From the NCBI GenBank assembly GCA_020027635.1, contig JAHKKL010000094.1, positions 1 through 6,686 of the forward strand: DNA of 6,686 nucleotides, given 5' to 3'. The notes beneath the pieces are model-generated. The model did no database searches. It saw nothing but the letters and a program-made list of their open reading frames with translations, and was not told the DNA's origin. The DNA is from Gammaproteobacteria bacterium (lineage in GTDB: Bacteria > Pseudomonadota > Gammaproteobacteria > UBA9214). The translations under genes were made by a program, and so were the position numbers. How positions within the stretch are numbered: the first letter of the stretch is position 1; each line of letters opens with the position of its first letter. Below are positions 1 to 6,686 of the stretch, one piece after another.

Positions 1-1573
1 GTCCATCGCGTGGCGTCGAGGTGAACTCCGGGTGAAACTGGCAGCCGAGAAACCAGGGATGATCCCTGGCCTCGATCACCTCGACCAGCTTGCCGTCCAT
101 CGAGACGCCGGATAGGTACAGGCCCTTCTCTTCCAGTACCTGCCGGTACTGGTTGTTGAATTCATAGCGGTGACGGTGACGTTCGACGATCACATCCTTT
201 TTGTAAAGGGAGTGTGCCAGGCCGCCGGGAACGAGCCGGCACTTCTGCCCGCCAAGACGCATGGATCCGCCGAGATCGGAGCGCTCGCTGCGTTTCTCGA
301 GGCCGCCGTCCTCGCGACTCCATTCGGTGATCAGCGCGATGACCGGGTGGCGGGTATTCTTTGCGAATTCCGTCGAATGCGCGCCCTCCAGCCCCGCCAC
401 GTGGCGCGCGAACTCGATGACGGCAACCTGCATGCCCAGGCAGATCCCCAGATACGGAATCCGGTTCTCGCGGGCATATCGCACCGCGGCGATCTTGCCC
501 TCCACGCCGCGCTCGCCGAAACCGCCGGGGACCAGGATCCCGTCCGCCCCCTCGAGTACCCCGGTCCCCCGTGACTCGATGGTCTCGGAATCCACGTAGC
601 GGATGGTGACGTTGGTGCGGGTGTGAATACCGGCATGGATCAGGGCTTCGGACAGTGACTTGTAGGACTCGGTCAGGTCGACGTACTTGCCGACCATCGC
701 GATGATGACCTCGCCCGTGCGCAGTTCGCTGTCCCGGTTGACCTTTTCCCACTCCGACAGATCGGCCGGCGGGGTCTTGAGGCCGAGTTTCTCCACGACG
801 ATATCATCCAGATGCTGGGCATGGAGCAGTTGCGGAATCCGGTAGATATTGTCCACATCCACCGCCGAGATGACCGCGCGTTCGTCCACATTGGTGAACA
901 GTGCCACCTTGCGGCGCTCGGCCGGCGGCAGGGGGCGGTCGGCACGGCACAGGAGGATATCGGGCTGGATACCGATGGAGCGCAGTTCCTTTACCGAGTG
1001 CTGGGTCGGCTTGGTCTTGATCTCGCCGGAAACGGCGATATAGGGAACCAGCGTCAGATGCATGAACAGCGCCTGCGAGTGGCCCAGTTCCACGCCCATC
1101 TGCCGTATGGCTTCCAGGAACGGGAGGGACTCGATGTCACCCACGGTCCCGCCGATTTCAACCAGCGCGACATCCGCCGCATCGGCACCCATCTTGATGC
1201 AGCGCTTGATCTCATCGGTAATGTGCGGGATGACCTGCACGGTCGCGCCGAGGTAGTCACCGCGGCGTTCCTTGCGTATCACGTTCTCGTAGATCTGGCC
1301 GGTGGTGAAGTTGTTGTTCTTCCCCATCGTCGTGCGCACGAAGCGCTCGTAATGACCGAGATCCAGATCGGTCTCCGTGCCGTCGTTGGTCACGAAGACC
1401 TCGCCATGCTGGAACGGGCTCATGGTGCCGGGATCCACGTTGATGTACGGATCCAGCTTGAGCAGGGTGACTTTGAGACCCCGGGATTCCAGCAAGCTGC
1501 CGAGCGAGGCGGAGGCGATGCCCTTGCCCAGGGAGGACACGACGCCACCGGTAATAAAGATAAAACGGGTCAT
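1..1573 (-). CDS. pyrG: CTP synthase (glutamine-hydrolysing), 3' end beyond window
   Basis: Makes CTP from UTP, ATP and glutamine in the cytoplasm, the last step of de novo pyrimidine nucleotide synthesis. The frame is open from the ATG at 1573 to the left edge, giving 524 codons; the E. coli enzyme has 545, so about 20 C-terminal residues are missing. The N-terminal synthase domain carries the P-loop-like GGVVSSLGKGI (residues 9-19, Lys17) and the probable Mg-binding Asp71 and Glu139. The C-terminal class I glutamine amidotransferase domain has the nucleophile in GICLGMQ (Cys378) and the other triad residues in QFHPEF (His514, Glu516). All of these sit one residue below E. coli numbering, which supports the chosen start. 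The window ends inside the conserved STPRDG-H segment. No convincing Shine-Dalgarno sequence precedes the ATG. The gene is 122 bases downstream of tilS and may have its own promoter. Identification is secure. Confidence 0.98.
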   Translation of the reverse strand, partial: MTRFIFITGGVVSSLGKGIASASLGSLLESRGLKVTLLKLDPYINVDPGTMSPFQHGEVFVTNDGTETDLDLGHYERFVRTTMGKNNNFTTGQIYENVIRKERRGDYLGATVQVIPHITDEIKRCIKMGADAADVALVEIGGTVGDIESLPFLEAIRQMGVELGHSQALFMHLTLVPYIAVSGEIKTKPTQHSVKELRSIGIQPDILLCRADRPLPPAERRKVALFTNVDERAVISAVDVDNIYRIPQLLHAQHLDDIVVEKLGLKTPPADLSEWEKVNRDSELRTGEVIIAMVGKYVDLTESYKSLSEALIHAGIHTRTNVTIRYVDSETIESRGTGVLEGADGILVPGGFGERGVEGKIAAVRYARENRIPYLGICLGMQVAVIEFARHVAGLEGAHSTEFAKNTRHPVIALITEWSREDGGLEKRSERSDLGGSMRLGGQKCRLVPGGLAHSLYKKDVIVERHRHRYEFNNQYRQVLEEKGLYLSGVSMDGKLVEVIEARDHPWFLGCQFHPEFTSTPRDG

Positions 1574-1622
1574 TAACAATGTGGGATCAGGGTGCGGCGC
1601 CAGGGTCGCTTGACGGGAGTGA

Positions 1623-1651
1623 ACGTTACCAGATCGGGGCGATTACCTCAA
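1623..1651 (-). promoter_or_regulatory. Candidate sigma70 promoter for pyrG
   Basis: In the tilS-pyrG gap, read on the minus strand, TTGAGG (1651-1646) is followed after exactly 17 bases by TAACGT (1628-1623). The -10 is preceded by TGG, an extended -10 (TGn) motif. The -35 matches 4 of 6 consensus bases and the -10 only 3 of 6, so the call rests on the spacing and the TGn. Transcription would start near 1616, leaving a leader of about 40 bases before the pyrG ATG. Read-through from tilS is an alternative or additional source of pyrG mRNA. This is inference from pattern only. Confidence 0.35.
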
Positions 1652-1695
1652 TTACTTCGCGATTCCCGCGGGCACCGCCGGCCGGGAGCGATGAA

Positions 1696-3024
1696 TCAGC
1701 CCCGGTCCCAGCGGATGGTGAACCCGGGTTCACCCGGCCCGGCGACGAACGGCTCACACACCCAGAGGTCCGCCACGGCCGCCAGTTCGGCGCCGATATA
1801 AACCAGTGGGATACGTCCCCGTTCCCAGGGGGGTATCCCGACTTCCTGGAACAGCTTCTTCAGCGCGTGGCGGTGCCGGCGTCCGGCGGGACGGCAGCGT
1901 TCGCCTCCGACCCGCCAGCTCACGCGCACTTCTGCGCCCTCGAGGGCGGCGGCGCGCACGCCGCCGCCCGTCCGGCGGTTCGCGCTCAGGACACCGCCCG
2001 CCTGCGGGAGTTCGAGCGATGCCTCCAGTCGCCACGCGAGCGAGCGATGCGGATCAGGCGCGGGAACCTGCGGCAACAGATAGAGGCGATCGCGATAACG
2101 CCGCAGCTCACGGGCGCCCCAGCGGACGCAGGCTTCGGCATCCGCCCGGCTGCCGAGGATATCGTGTGCGATCCGCGCAAGCACTGCCTCGGACGGACTC
2201 GTCCCGCCCTTGCGCATCAACCAGTGGCGCAAGACGTTGCGTTGCCGCTCCGGGGGCAGTCGAAGCAGCCCGGAAACCGGCAGGGTTTCCTGCGACTCGT
2301 CGGCGAACGCGGTAAGCTCCTGCTTGGCCAGATCCTCCAGGACCAGCGCCGCCTCGGCGCAGTGGCGGGCACTCCGGGACAGCGTGGCCGACAGGGCGGG
2401 CCAGCGCTGGCGCAGCGCCGGCAGCACCTGGTGGCGCAGGAAATTACGATCCAGGGAAATATCCTGGTTACTGGGATCGTCCACCCAGCTCAGGCGGTTC
2501 ACCCTGGCGTAATCGAGTAATGCCCCGTGGCCGCTGCCGAGCAGCGGGCGCAGCAGGAAACCGCCCCCGAACGGCGCCAGCCGGGGCATCGCGGCCAGCC
2601 CCTTGACGCCGCTGCCGCGCAGCAGTTGCAACAGCAGGGTCTCCGCCTGGTCGTCCTGGTGCTGGGCGGTCAGCAGGTAATGGCCCTGGGGCAACCAGCC
2701 TTCCAGCACGGCATAGCGTGCCGCGCGTGCCGCCGCCTCCCGACTCTCGCCGGCGGCGGCACGGGCGTCCACCCGCAGGGAGACATAGTGGATATCGAGA
2801 CCGGCGCAGACGGCGCGGCAATGTTCATCCCATGCGACGGCACCGGCCTGCAGGCCGTGATTGACATGTACGGCAGCGATACGCCAAGGCAGCCCGGGAC
2901 GCAATGCCGCCAGGGCATGCAGCAGCGCATGGGAGTCGACACCGCCGCTGTAGGCGACCCAGCAGCAGGCGTCGGCGGGCAAGGCGGTGAGTTGCCGATG
3001 CAGGTAATCCGCGGTGAATTTCAT
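1696..3024 (-). CDS. tilS: tRNA(Ile)-lysidine synthetase
   Basis: Attaches lysine to C34 of the CAU anticodon of a tRNA-Ile, using ATP, so that the tRNA reads AUA and is charged with isoleucine. The protein is 442 residues from the ATG at 3024, against 432 in E. coli. The N-terminal PP-loop ATPase domain shows SGGVDS (26-31), HVNHGL (53-58), TAQHQDDQAET (119-129) and the family signature DDPSNQD...RNFLRH (182-198). A middle substrate-binding region (about 220-320) and the C-terminal TilS domain (about 365-440, including LKKLFQEVGIPPW at 388-400) follow, so this is the full-length multidomain form. A TTG at 3042 would add six residues (MYPGSA). I prefer the ATG because an AGG lies 7 bases before it and the protein start fits the family better. 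The gene lies 169 bases after accA with a repeat element between them. Identification is secure; the start is fairly so. Confidence 0.96.
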   Translation of the reverse strand: MKFTADYLHRQLTALPADACCWVAYSGGVDSHALLHALAALRPGLPWRIAAVHVNHGLQAGAVAWDEHCRAVCAGLDIHYVSLRVDARAAAGESREAAARAARYAVLEGWLPQGHYLLTAQHQDDQAETLLLQLLRGSGVKGLAAMPRLAPFGGGFLLRPLLGSGHGALLDYARVNRLSWVDDPSNQDISLDRNFLRHQVLPALRQRWPALSATLSRSARHCAEAALVLEDLAKQELTAFADESQETLPVSGLLRLPPERQRNVLRHWLMRKGGTSPSEAVLARIAHDILGSRADAEACVRWGARELRRYRDRLYLLPQVPAPDPHRSLAWRLEASLELPQAGGVLSANRRTGGGVRAAALEGAEVRVSWRVGGERCRPAGRRHRHALKKLFQEVGIPPWERGRIPLVYIGAELAAVADLWVCEPFVAGPGEPGFTIRWDRG

Positions 3025-3045
3025 CGCACTGCCTGGATACAACTG

Positions 3046-3178
3046 CCCTGAGGAGGGTGTCGCAAAAGGTGTTCATAATCCTGTAGGGTGCGCCGTGCGC
3101 ACCATGAATCAACCGTTTGCATGTTCTCTCCGGTGCGCACGGCGCACCCTACAGGGTCTTACAACATCCTCCTGAGGG
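3046..3178. repeat. MITE-like element with imperfect terminal inverted repeats
   Basis: Outer arms 3046-3065 and 3159-3178 are inverted copies of each other, matching at 16 of 20 positions. Three of the four differences are transitions; the fourth is a G/C swap. They enclose the perfect inverted repeat at 3080-3155. The left side has 14 bases between outer and inner arm and the right side 3, so the symmetry is broken by about 11 extra bases on the left. The element fills most of the accA-tilS gap, ending 15 bases past the accA stop and 21 bases before the tilS ATG. It has no open frame of its own. Whether the outer arms are part of the same mobile unit cannot be settled from one copy. Confidence 0.6.
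3080..3155. repeat. REP doublet (BIME-like): perfect 24-bp inverted repeat
   Basis: Arms 3080-3103 and 3132-3155 are perfect reverse complements, 24 bases each, separated by 28 bases. Each arm is also a small palindrome: GTAG (3083-3086 on the left) followed by GGTGCGC, a CGT loop and GCGCACC (3087-3103), a 7-bp stem. A GTAG tetranucleotide at the foot of a short hairpin, in inverted pairs between genes, is the known layout of REP sequences handled by REP-associated tyrosine transposases (TnpA-REP/RAYT). No such transposase is in the window. As RNA, the pair could fold into one 24-bp stem between accA and tilS. No U-run follows the stem directly on either strand, so it is not a standard intrinsic terminator. 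An effect on accA mRNA stability or on tilS expression is possible but inferred. Confidence 0.8.
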
Positions 3179-3193
3179 GGAGATCAGTGCCGA

Positions 3194-4159
3194 TCAGGAC
3201 TGGCGGTCGGTAAACTCGCCATAGGCCATGAGGTGCCGGTAGCGGGCCTCGATCAGCTCCTGCGGGGGAATCGCCTGCAAATGGCGCAGCTCCTCCAGCA
3301 GGACCTGCTTGACACTCGCGGCCATGGTATCGATATCACGGTGGGCGCCGCCGAGAGGCTCCTCGATGATCCTGTCGATCAGGCCGAGTTCCTTCAGGCG
3401 TTTGGAGGTGATACCGAGAGCTTCGGCGGCATCCTCCGCGTTGTCCGCGCTTTTCCAGAGTATCGAGGCGCAGCCTTCGGGCGAGATCACCGAATAGGTG
3501 CTGTATTGCAGCATGAGGACCCGGTCGCCGATGCCGATCGCAAGCGCCCCGCCCGACCCGCCCTCGCCGATCACCGTGCAGATGATCGGGATACGCAGAT
3601 CCGACATCACGAACAGGTTCCTCGCGATCGCCTCGCTCTGCCCGCGCTCCTCCGCGCCGATGCCCGGGTAGGCGCCCGGGGTATCGATGAAGGTCAGCAG
3701 CGGCAAGCCGAAGCGTTCCGCCATCTTCATCAGGCGCAGCGCCTTGCGATATCCCTCGGGCCGAGGCATGCCGAAATTGCGATGCAGTTTCTCCTTGGTG
3801 TCGCGCCCTTTCTGCTGGCCGATGATCATCACCGGGATGCCGTCGAGACGCGCCACGCCGCCGATGATGGCGCGGTCATCGGCATAGCAGCGGTCGCCAT
3901 GCAGTTCCTCGAAGTCGGTGAACACCCGCACGACATAGTCCAGGGTGTAGGGACGCTGCGGGTGACGGGCCAGCTGGGAAATCTGCCAGGCGGACAGACT
4001 GGAAAAGATGGACTGGGTCAGCGCCTTGCTCTTTGCCTCCAGTTTGGACACCTCGTCATTGATGTTCACCTCGGCGTCGTCGCCGATGTAGCGCAACTCG
4101 TCGATTTTCGCTTCGAGTTCGGCAATGGGCTGCTCGAATTCCAGGAAATTCAGATTCAT
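3194..4159 (-). CDS. accA: Acetyl-CoA carboxylase carboxyltransferase, alpha subunit
   Basis: With AccD it forms the carboxyltransferase that moves the carboxyl group from biotinylated AccB to acetyl-CoA, giving malonyl-CoA, the first committed step of fatty acid synthesis. The protein is 321 residues, against 319 in E. coli, and matches it along its length. The N-terminal helical part (about 1-70) begins MNLNFLEFEQPIAELEAKID and includes ARHPQRPYTLDY (64-75). The crotonase-fold domain follows, with RNFGMPRPEGYRKALRLM (127-144), FIDTPGAYPGIGAEERGQSE (157-176) and the glycine-rich EGGSGGALAIG (199-209), which supplies backbone amides for the acyl-CoA oxyanion hole. The zinc finger of the complex is on AccD, so its absence here is expected. 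The start ATG has a weak GGA 7 bases upstream. The gene lies 72 bases after dnaE, probably in the same transcript; accD is not in the window. Confidence 0.98.
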   Translation of the reverse strand: MNLNFLEFEQPIAELEAKIDELRYIGDDAEVNINDEVSKLEAKSKALTQSIFSSLSAWQISQLARHPQRPYTLDYVVRVFTDFEELHGDRCYADDRAIIGGVARLDGIPVMIIGQQKGRDTKEKLHRNFGMPRPEGYRKALRLMKMAERFGLPLLTFIDTPGAYPGIGAEERGQSEAIARNLFVMSDLRIPIICTVIGEGGSGGALAIGIGDRVLMLQYSTYSVISPEGCASILWKSADNAEDAAEALGITSKRLKELGLIDRIIEEPLGGAHRDIDTMAASVKQVLLEELRHLQAIPPQELIEARYRHLMAYGEFTDRQS

Positions 4160-4231
4160 GTCATCATCCGGCGGGTTCTGTAAGTGCCGCTTAAGGTACC
4201 GTTTACACCCCGTCGAAACAAGCGCCGCCGC

Positions 4232-6686
4232 TCAGGTGTACTCGACCGCCACCCGCTGTGCACCGGCGAGTTCCCGCAGGCGGTGCAGCAGTTCATCGGT
4301 GGGATGCACCGTCCAGTCGTCTCCCAGCGCAATACGCGCCTGTGCACCGCGGCCGAGGTAATCGATGCACACCCGGCACTGCCCCTCGCGGAAGGGCTGC
4401 AGGATATCCGCCAGCGACCTGACGAAACCGTTGCCCGCCTGCCGCGCCTCGACGCCGACGACGAGGCGCCGCGCGAACTGCGCGCGTGCCTGGTTGAGGT
4501 CATAGATGGCCTGTGCCGTGACCTGGTTGCCGCCGGAGTAATCGTCCAGGCCCAGCGTGCCCTGTATCACCAGCACCTTGTCCTTGCCGAGCATGGCCTG
4601 GTGCTTGTCGAAGACCTCGGAAAAGATGCGCACGTCGATCTGCGCGGTATGATCATCCAGAGTCAGAAATGCGATGTTGCCGCCGCGTTGGGTCTTGCGC
4701 ACCCGCAGCGACATGACCAGTCCGGCGATGACCACGGGCCGCTCCCAGGCATCACCCCGCCCCGATGGCACGACGGCATGATCCCCGGCGGAGCTGACCA
4801 GGCCTGCCAGCGTTCCACTGATGATGTGCCGGAGTTCTTCCTGGTAGCGGATGATGGGATGCCCGGTAAGATACAAGCCCAGCGTTTCCTTCTCACCCAG
4901 CAGCTTCTGTTCCTCGTCCCATTCCGGCACGACCGGCTTCGCCTGCGGTGAACAGCTGCGCTGCGTCGTTTCGCCGAACAGGTCGTCCTGCCCGGTATCC
5001 AGGTTGCGGGAATTCTGTTCGGCCAGTTTCATCGCCAGCGGCAGATTCACCATCTGCGTGGCACGGTTGTCCCCCATCGAATCCAGCGCGCCGGCCCGTA
5101 TCAGTGCCTCGAACACCCGACGGTTGACCTTGCGCAGGTCGACACGCCGGCAAAGGTCGTAGAGATCGGAGAACACGCCGTTATCGGCGCGCTCGCGCAG
5201 CATGCCCTCGATAGCCGACTGCCCCACGCCCTTGATCGCGCCCAGCCCGTAGACGATCGTGTCACCGGCACGGGCGGTGAAGTAATAGTCGGAGGAATTC
5301 ACGTCCGGCGGGACGACCTTCAGCTTCATGTCCCGGCATTCCGCCATCAGCCGCACGATCTTGTCCGTGTTGTCCATGTCAGCGGAGAGTACCGCGGCCA
5401 TGAAGGCCGCCGGGTAATGCGCCTTCAGCCAGACCGTCTGGTAGGAGATCAGGGCATAGGCGGCCGAGTGACTCTTGTTGAAGCCGTAGCCGGCGAATTT
5501 CTCCATCAGGTCAAAAATACCGGCCGCGACCGAGGCGTCCACACCCCGCTTCAGCGCACCCTCCTGGAAGATGGCGCGCTGCTTGGCCATTTCTTCGGGT
5601 TTCTTCTTGCCCATGGCCCGTCGCAGCAGGTCCGCCCCGCCCAGCGAGTACCCCGCGAGCACCTGGGCAATCTGCATCACCTGTTCCTGATAGAGGATGA
5701 CGCCGTAGGTCGGTTTGAGTATCGGCTCGAGATCGGGGTGCGGGTAACTGACCATCGCGCCGTGCTTGCGCTTGATGAAATCGTCCACCATCCCGGACTG
5801 CAGCGGCCCGGGGCGAAACAGGGCGACCAGCGCCACGATGTCCTCGAAGCTGTCCGGTTGCAGGCGGCGTATCAGGTCCTTCATCCCGGAGGATTCGAGC
5901 TGAAACACCGCGGTGGTCGCGCAGGACTTCAACAGAGCGAAGGTCGCCACGTCCGTCAGGGGAATGCTTTCGATATCGACCGCCGCCTCGCCGCTCTCCG
6001 CGCATCGGGAATTGATGGTCTGCAGCGCGTGGTTGATAATCGTCAGGGTGCGCAGGCCGAGAAAGTCGAATTTGACCAGTCCCACCGCTTCCACGTCGTC
6101 CTTGTCGAACTGGCTGACGAGTGCCTCACCCCCCTGTTCGCAATAGAGCGGCGTGAAATCCGTCAACTTCGATGGGGCGATGACCACGCCGCCGGCATGT
6201 TTGCCCGCATTGCGCGCCAGTCCCTCGAGGGACCTGGCGAGGTCGATCACGGCCCTGACCTCTTCATCGCCTTCATAGAGTTCACGCAGCGCGGCCTCCT
6301 GCTCCAGCGCCTTGTCGAGGGTAATGCCGATCTCGAAGGGAATCAGCTTGGCGATCCGGTCGACAAACCCGTACGGGTGTCCCAACACCCGCCCGACATC
6401 GCGCACCACCGCCTTGGCGGCCATGGAACCGTAGGTGATGATCTGGGAAACACGATCCCTGCCGTAGCGGTCGGCGACGTAATCGATGACGCGGTCGCGC
6501 CCGTCCATGCAGAAATCCACGTCGAAATCCGGCAGCGAGACGCGTTCCGGATTGAGGAAACGCTCGAACAGCAGGTCGTAGCGGAGCGGATCGAGGTCGG
6601 TGATGGTAAGGGCGTAGGCAACCAGCGAGCCGGCGCCCGAGCCGCGTCCGGGACCGACGGGTATCCCGTTTTGCTTGGCCCAGGTG
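4232..6686 (-). CDS. dnaE: DNA polymerase III alpha subunit, 5' part beyond window
   Basis: Catalytic subunit of the replicative DNA polymerase III. The frame is open from the right edge to the TGA at 4232, giving 817 visible codons. Aligning PDFDVDF with the E. coli protein puts the first visible residue near E. coli 349, so the PHP domain and part of the palm are missing, and the full length would be about 1165 residues (E. coli 1160). GPGRGSGAGSLVAYAL (visible 11-26) belongs to the palm. The catalytic aspartates are visible Asp53 and Asp55 (6529 and 6523) and Asp207 in KFDFLGLRTL (6067), equivalent to E. coli 401, 403 and 555. Fingers motifs GKKKPEEMAKQR and GYGFNKSHSAAYAL follow, then a helix-hairpin-helix (about 475-494), the beta-clamp-binding QDDLF (566-570; bases 4976-4990) and an OB fold (about 650-725). 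This is the DnaE1 type. No intein or frameshift is seen. Confidence 0.98.
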   Translation of the reverse strand, partial: TWAKQNGIPVGPGRGSGAGSLVAYALTITDLDPLRYDLLFERFLNPERVSLPDFDVDFCMDGRDRVIDYVADRYGRDRVSQIITYGSMAAKAVVRDVGRVLGHPYGFVDRIAKLIPFEIGITLDKALEQEAALRELYEGDEEVRAVIDLARSLEGLARNAGKHAGGVVIAPSKLTDFTPLYCEQGGEALVSQFDKDDVEAVGLVKFDFLGLRTLTIINHALQTINSRCAESGEAAVDIESIPLTDVATFALLKSCATTAVFQLESSGMKDLIRRLQPDSFEDIVALVALFRPGPLQSGMVDDFIKRKHGAMVSYPHPDLEPILKPTYGVILYQEQVMQIAQVLAGYSLGGADLLRRAMGKKKPEEMAKQRAIFQEGALKRGVDASVAAGIFDLMEKFAGYGFNKSHSAAYALISYQTVWLKAHYPAAFMAAVLSADMDNTDKIVRLMAECRDMKLKVVPPDVNSSDYYFTARAGDTIVYGLGAIKGVGQSAIEGMLRERADNGVFSDLYDLCRRVDLRKVNRRVFEALIRAGALDSMGDNRATQMVNLPLAMKLAEQNSRNLDTGQDDLFGETTQRSCSPQAKPVVPEWDEEQKLLGEKETLGLYLTGHPIIRYQEELRHIISGTLAGLVSSAGDHAVVPSGRGDAWERPVVIAGLVMSLRVRKTQRGGNIAFLTLDDHTAQIDVRIFSEVFDKHQAMLGKDKVLVIQGTLGLDDYSGGNQVTAQAIYDLNQARAQFARRLVVGVEARQAGNGFVRSLADILQPFREGQCRVCIDYLGRGAQARIALGDDWTVHPTDELLHRLRELAGAQRVAVEYT

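Noticed and set aside
1331..1340. Palindrome CGTGCGCACG resembling the REP core, inside pyrG
   Set aside because: It encodes conserved pyrG residues, lacks the GTAG and the longer stem, and is a chance match in GC-rich coding sequence.
812..1576. Long plus-strand open frame opposite pyrG (254 codons)
   Set aside because: It lies wholly antisense to a clearly conserved pyrG frame, its sequence resembles no family I know, and long antisense frames are expected in GC-rich genes.
1661..1690. GC-rich foldback after tilS as a terminator
   Set aside because: Only a short stem with a bulge can be drawn and no T-run follows, so it is not a supported terminator.
1579..2520. Long plus-strand open frame opposite tilS (313 codons)
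   Set aside because: Antisense to a full-length tilS with all family motifs. The composition looks like a frame shadow, with no recognisable domain.
3080..3155. Intrinsic terminator after accA
   Set aside because: The stem is strong, but no U-run follows it directly on either strand; the nearest T-run on the minus strand is about 12 bases beyond the stem.
3233..4183. Plus-strand open frame of 316 codons opposite accA
   Set aside because: Mirrors the accA codon pattern in a complementary frame and matches no known family; accA is intact on the other strand.
4160..4231. Promoter for accA in the dnaE-accA gap
   Set aside because: The best pair, TTGTTT and TACCTT with 17-base spacing on the minus strand, has only a 3-of-6 -10 match and no extended -10 motif, too weak to call.

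Overview
The window is a housekeeping block of a GC-rich gammaproteobacterium. All four genes lie on the minus strand. In transcription order they are dnaE (3' part only), accA, tilS and pyrG (lacking its last codons). The order dnaE-accA-tilS-pyrG, with kdsA and eno often following pyrG, is a known gammaproteobacterial arrangement. The four proteins resemble their E. coli and Pseudomonas counterparts throughout. I cannot name the genus. The GC content and the type of intergenic repeat suggest an environmental lineage rather than an enteric one, but that is only inference.

Layout from right to left, the direction of transcription: dnaE enters at the right edge, with about 348 N-terminal residues outside the window, and stops at 4232. 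After a 72-base gap comes accA (4159 to 3194). The accA-tilS gap of 169 bases is almost filled by a strongly symmetrical repeat at 3046-3178. Its core is a perfect 24-bp inverted repeat, and each arm is itself a GTAG-headed palindrome, the architecture of a REP doublet (BIME). tilS follows (3024 to 1696). A 122-base gap with a possible sigma70 promoter precedes pyrG (1573, running off the left edge).

The genes serve separate core processes: replication (DnaE), the first committed step of fatty acid synthesis (AccA), decoding of AUA codons (TilS) and CTP synthesis (PyrG). No frameshift, truncation or missing catalytic residue was found in the visible parts. The window holds no RNA gene, CRISPR array, insertion sequence with a transposase, or defence gene. 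I found no new multi-gene system. The one non-routine element is the intergenic repeat between accA and tilS.
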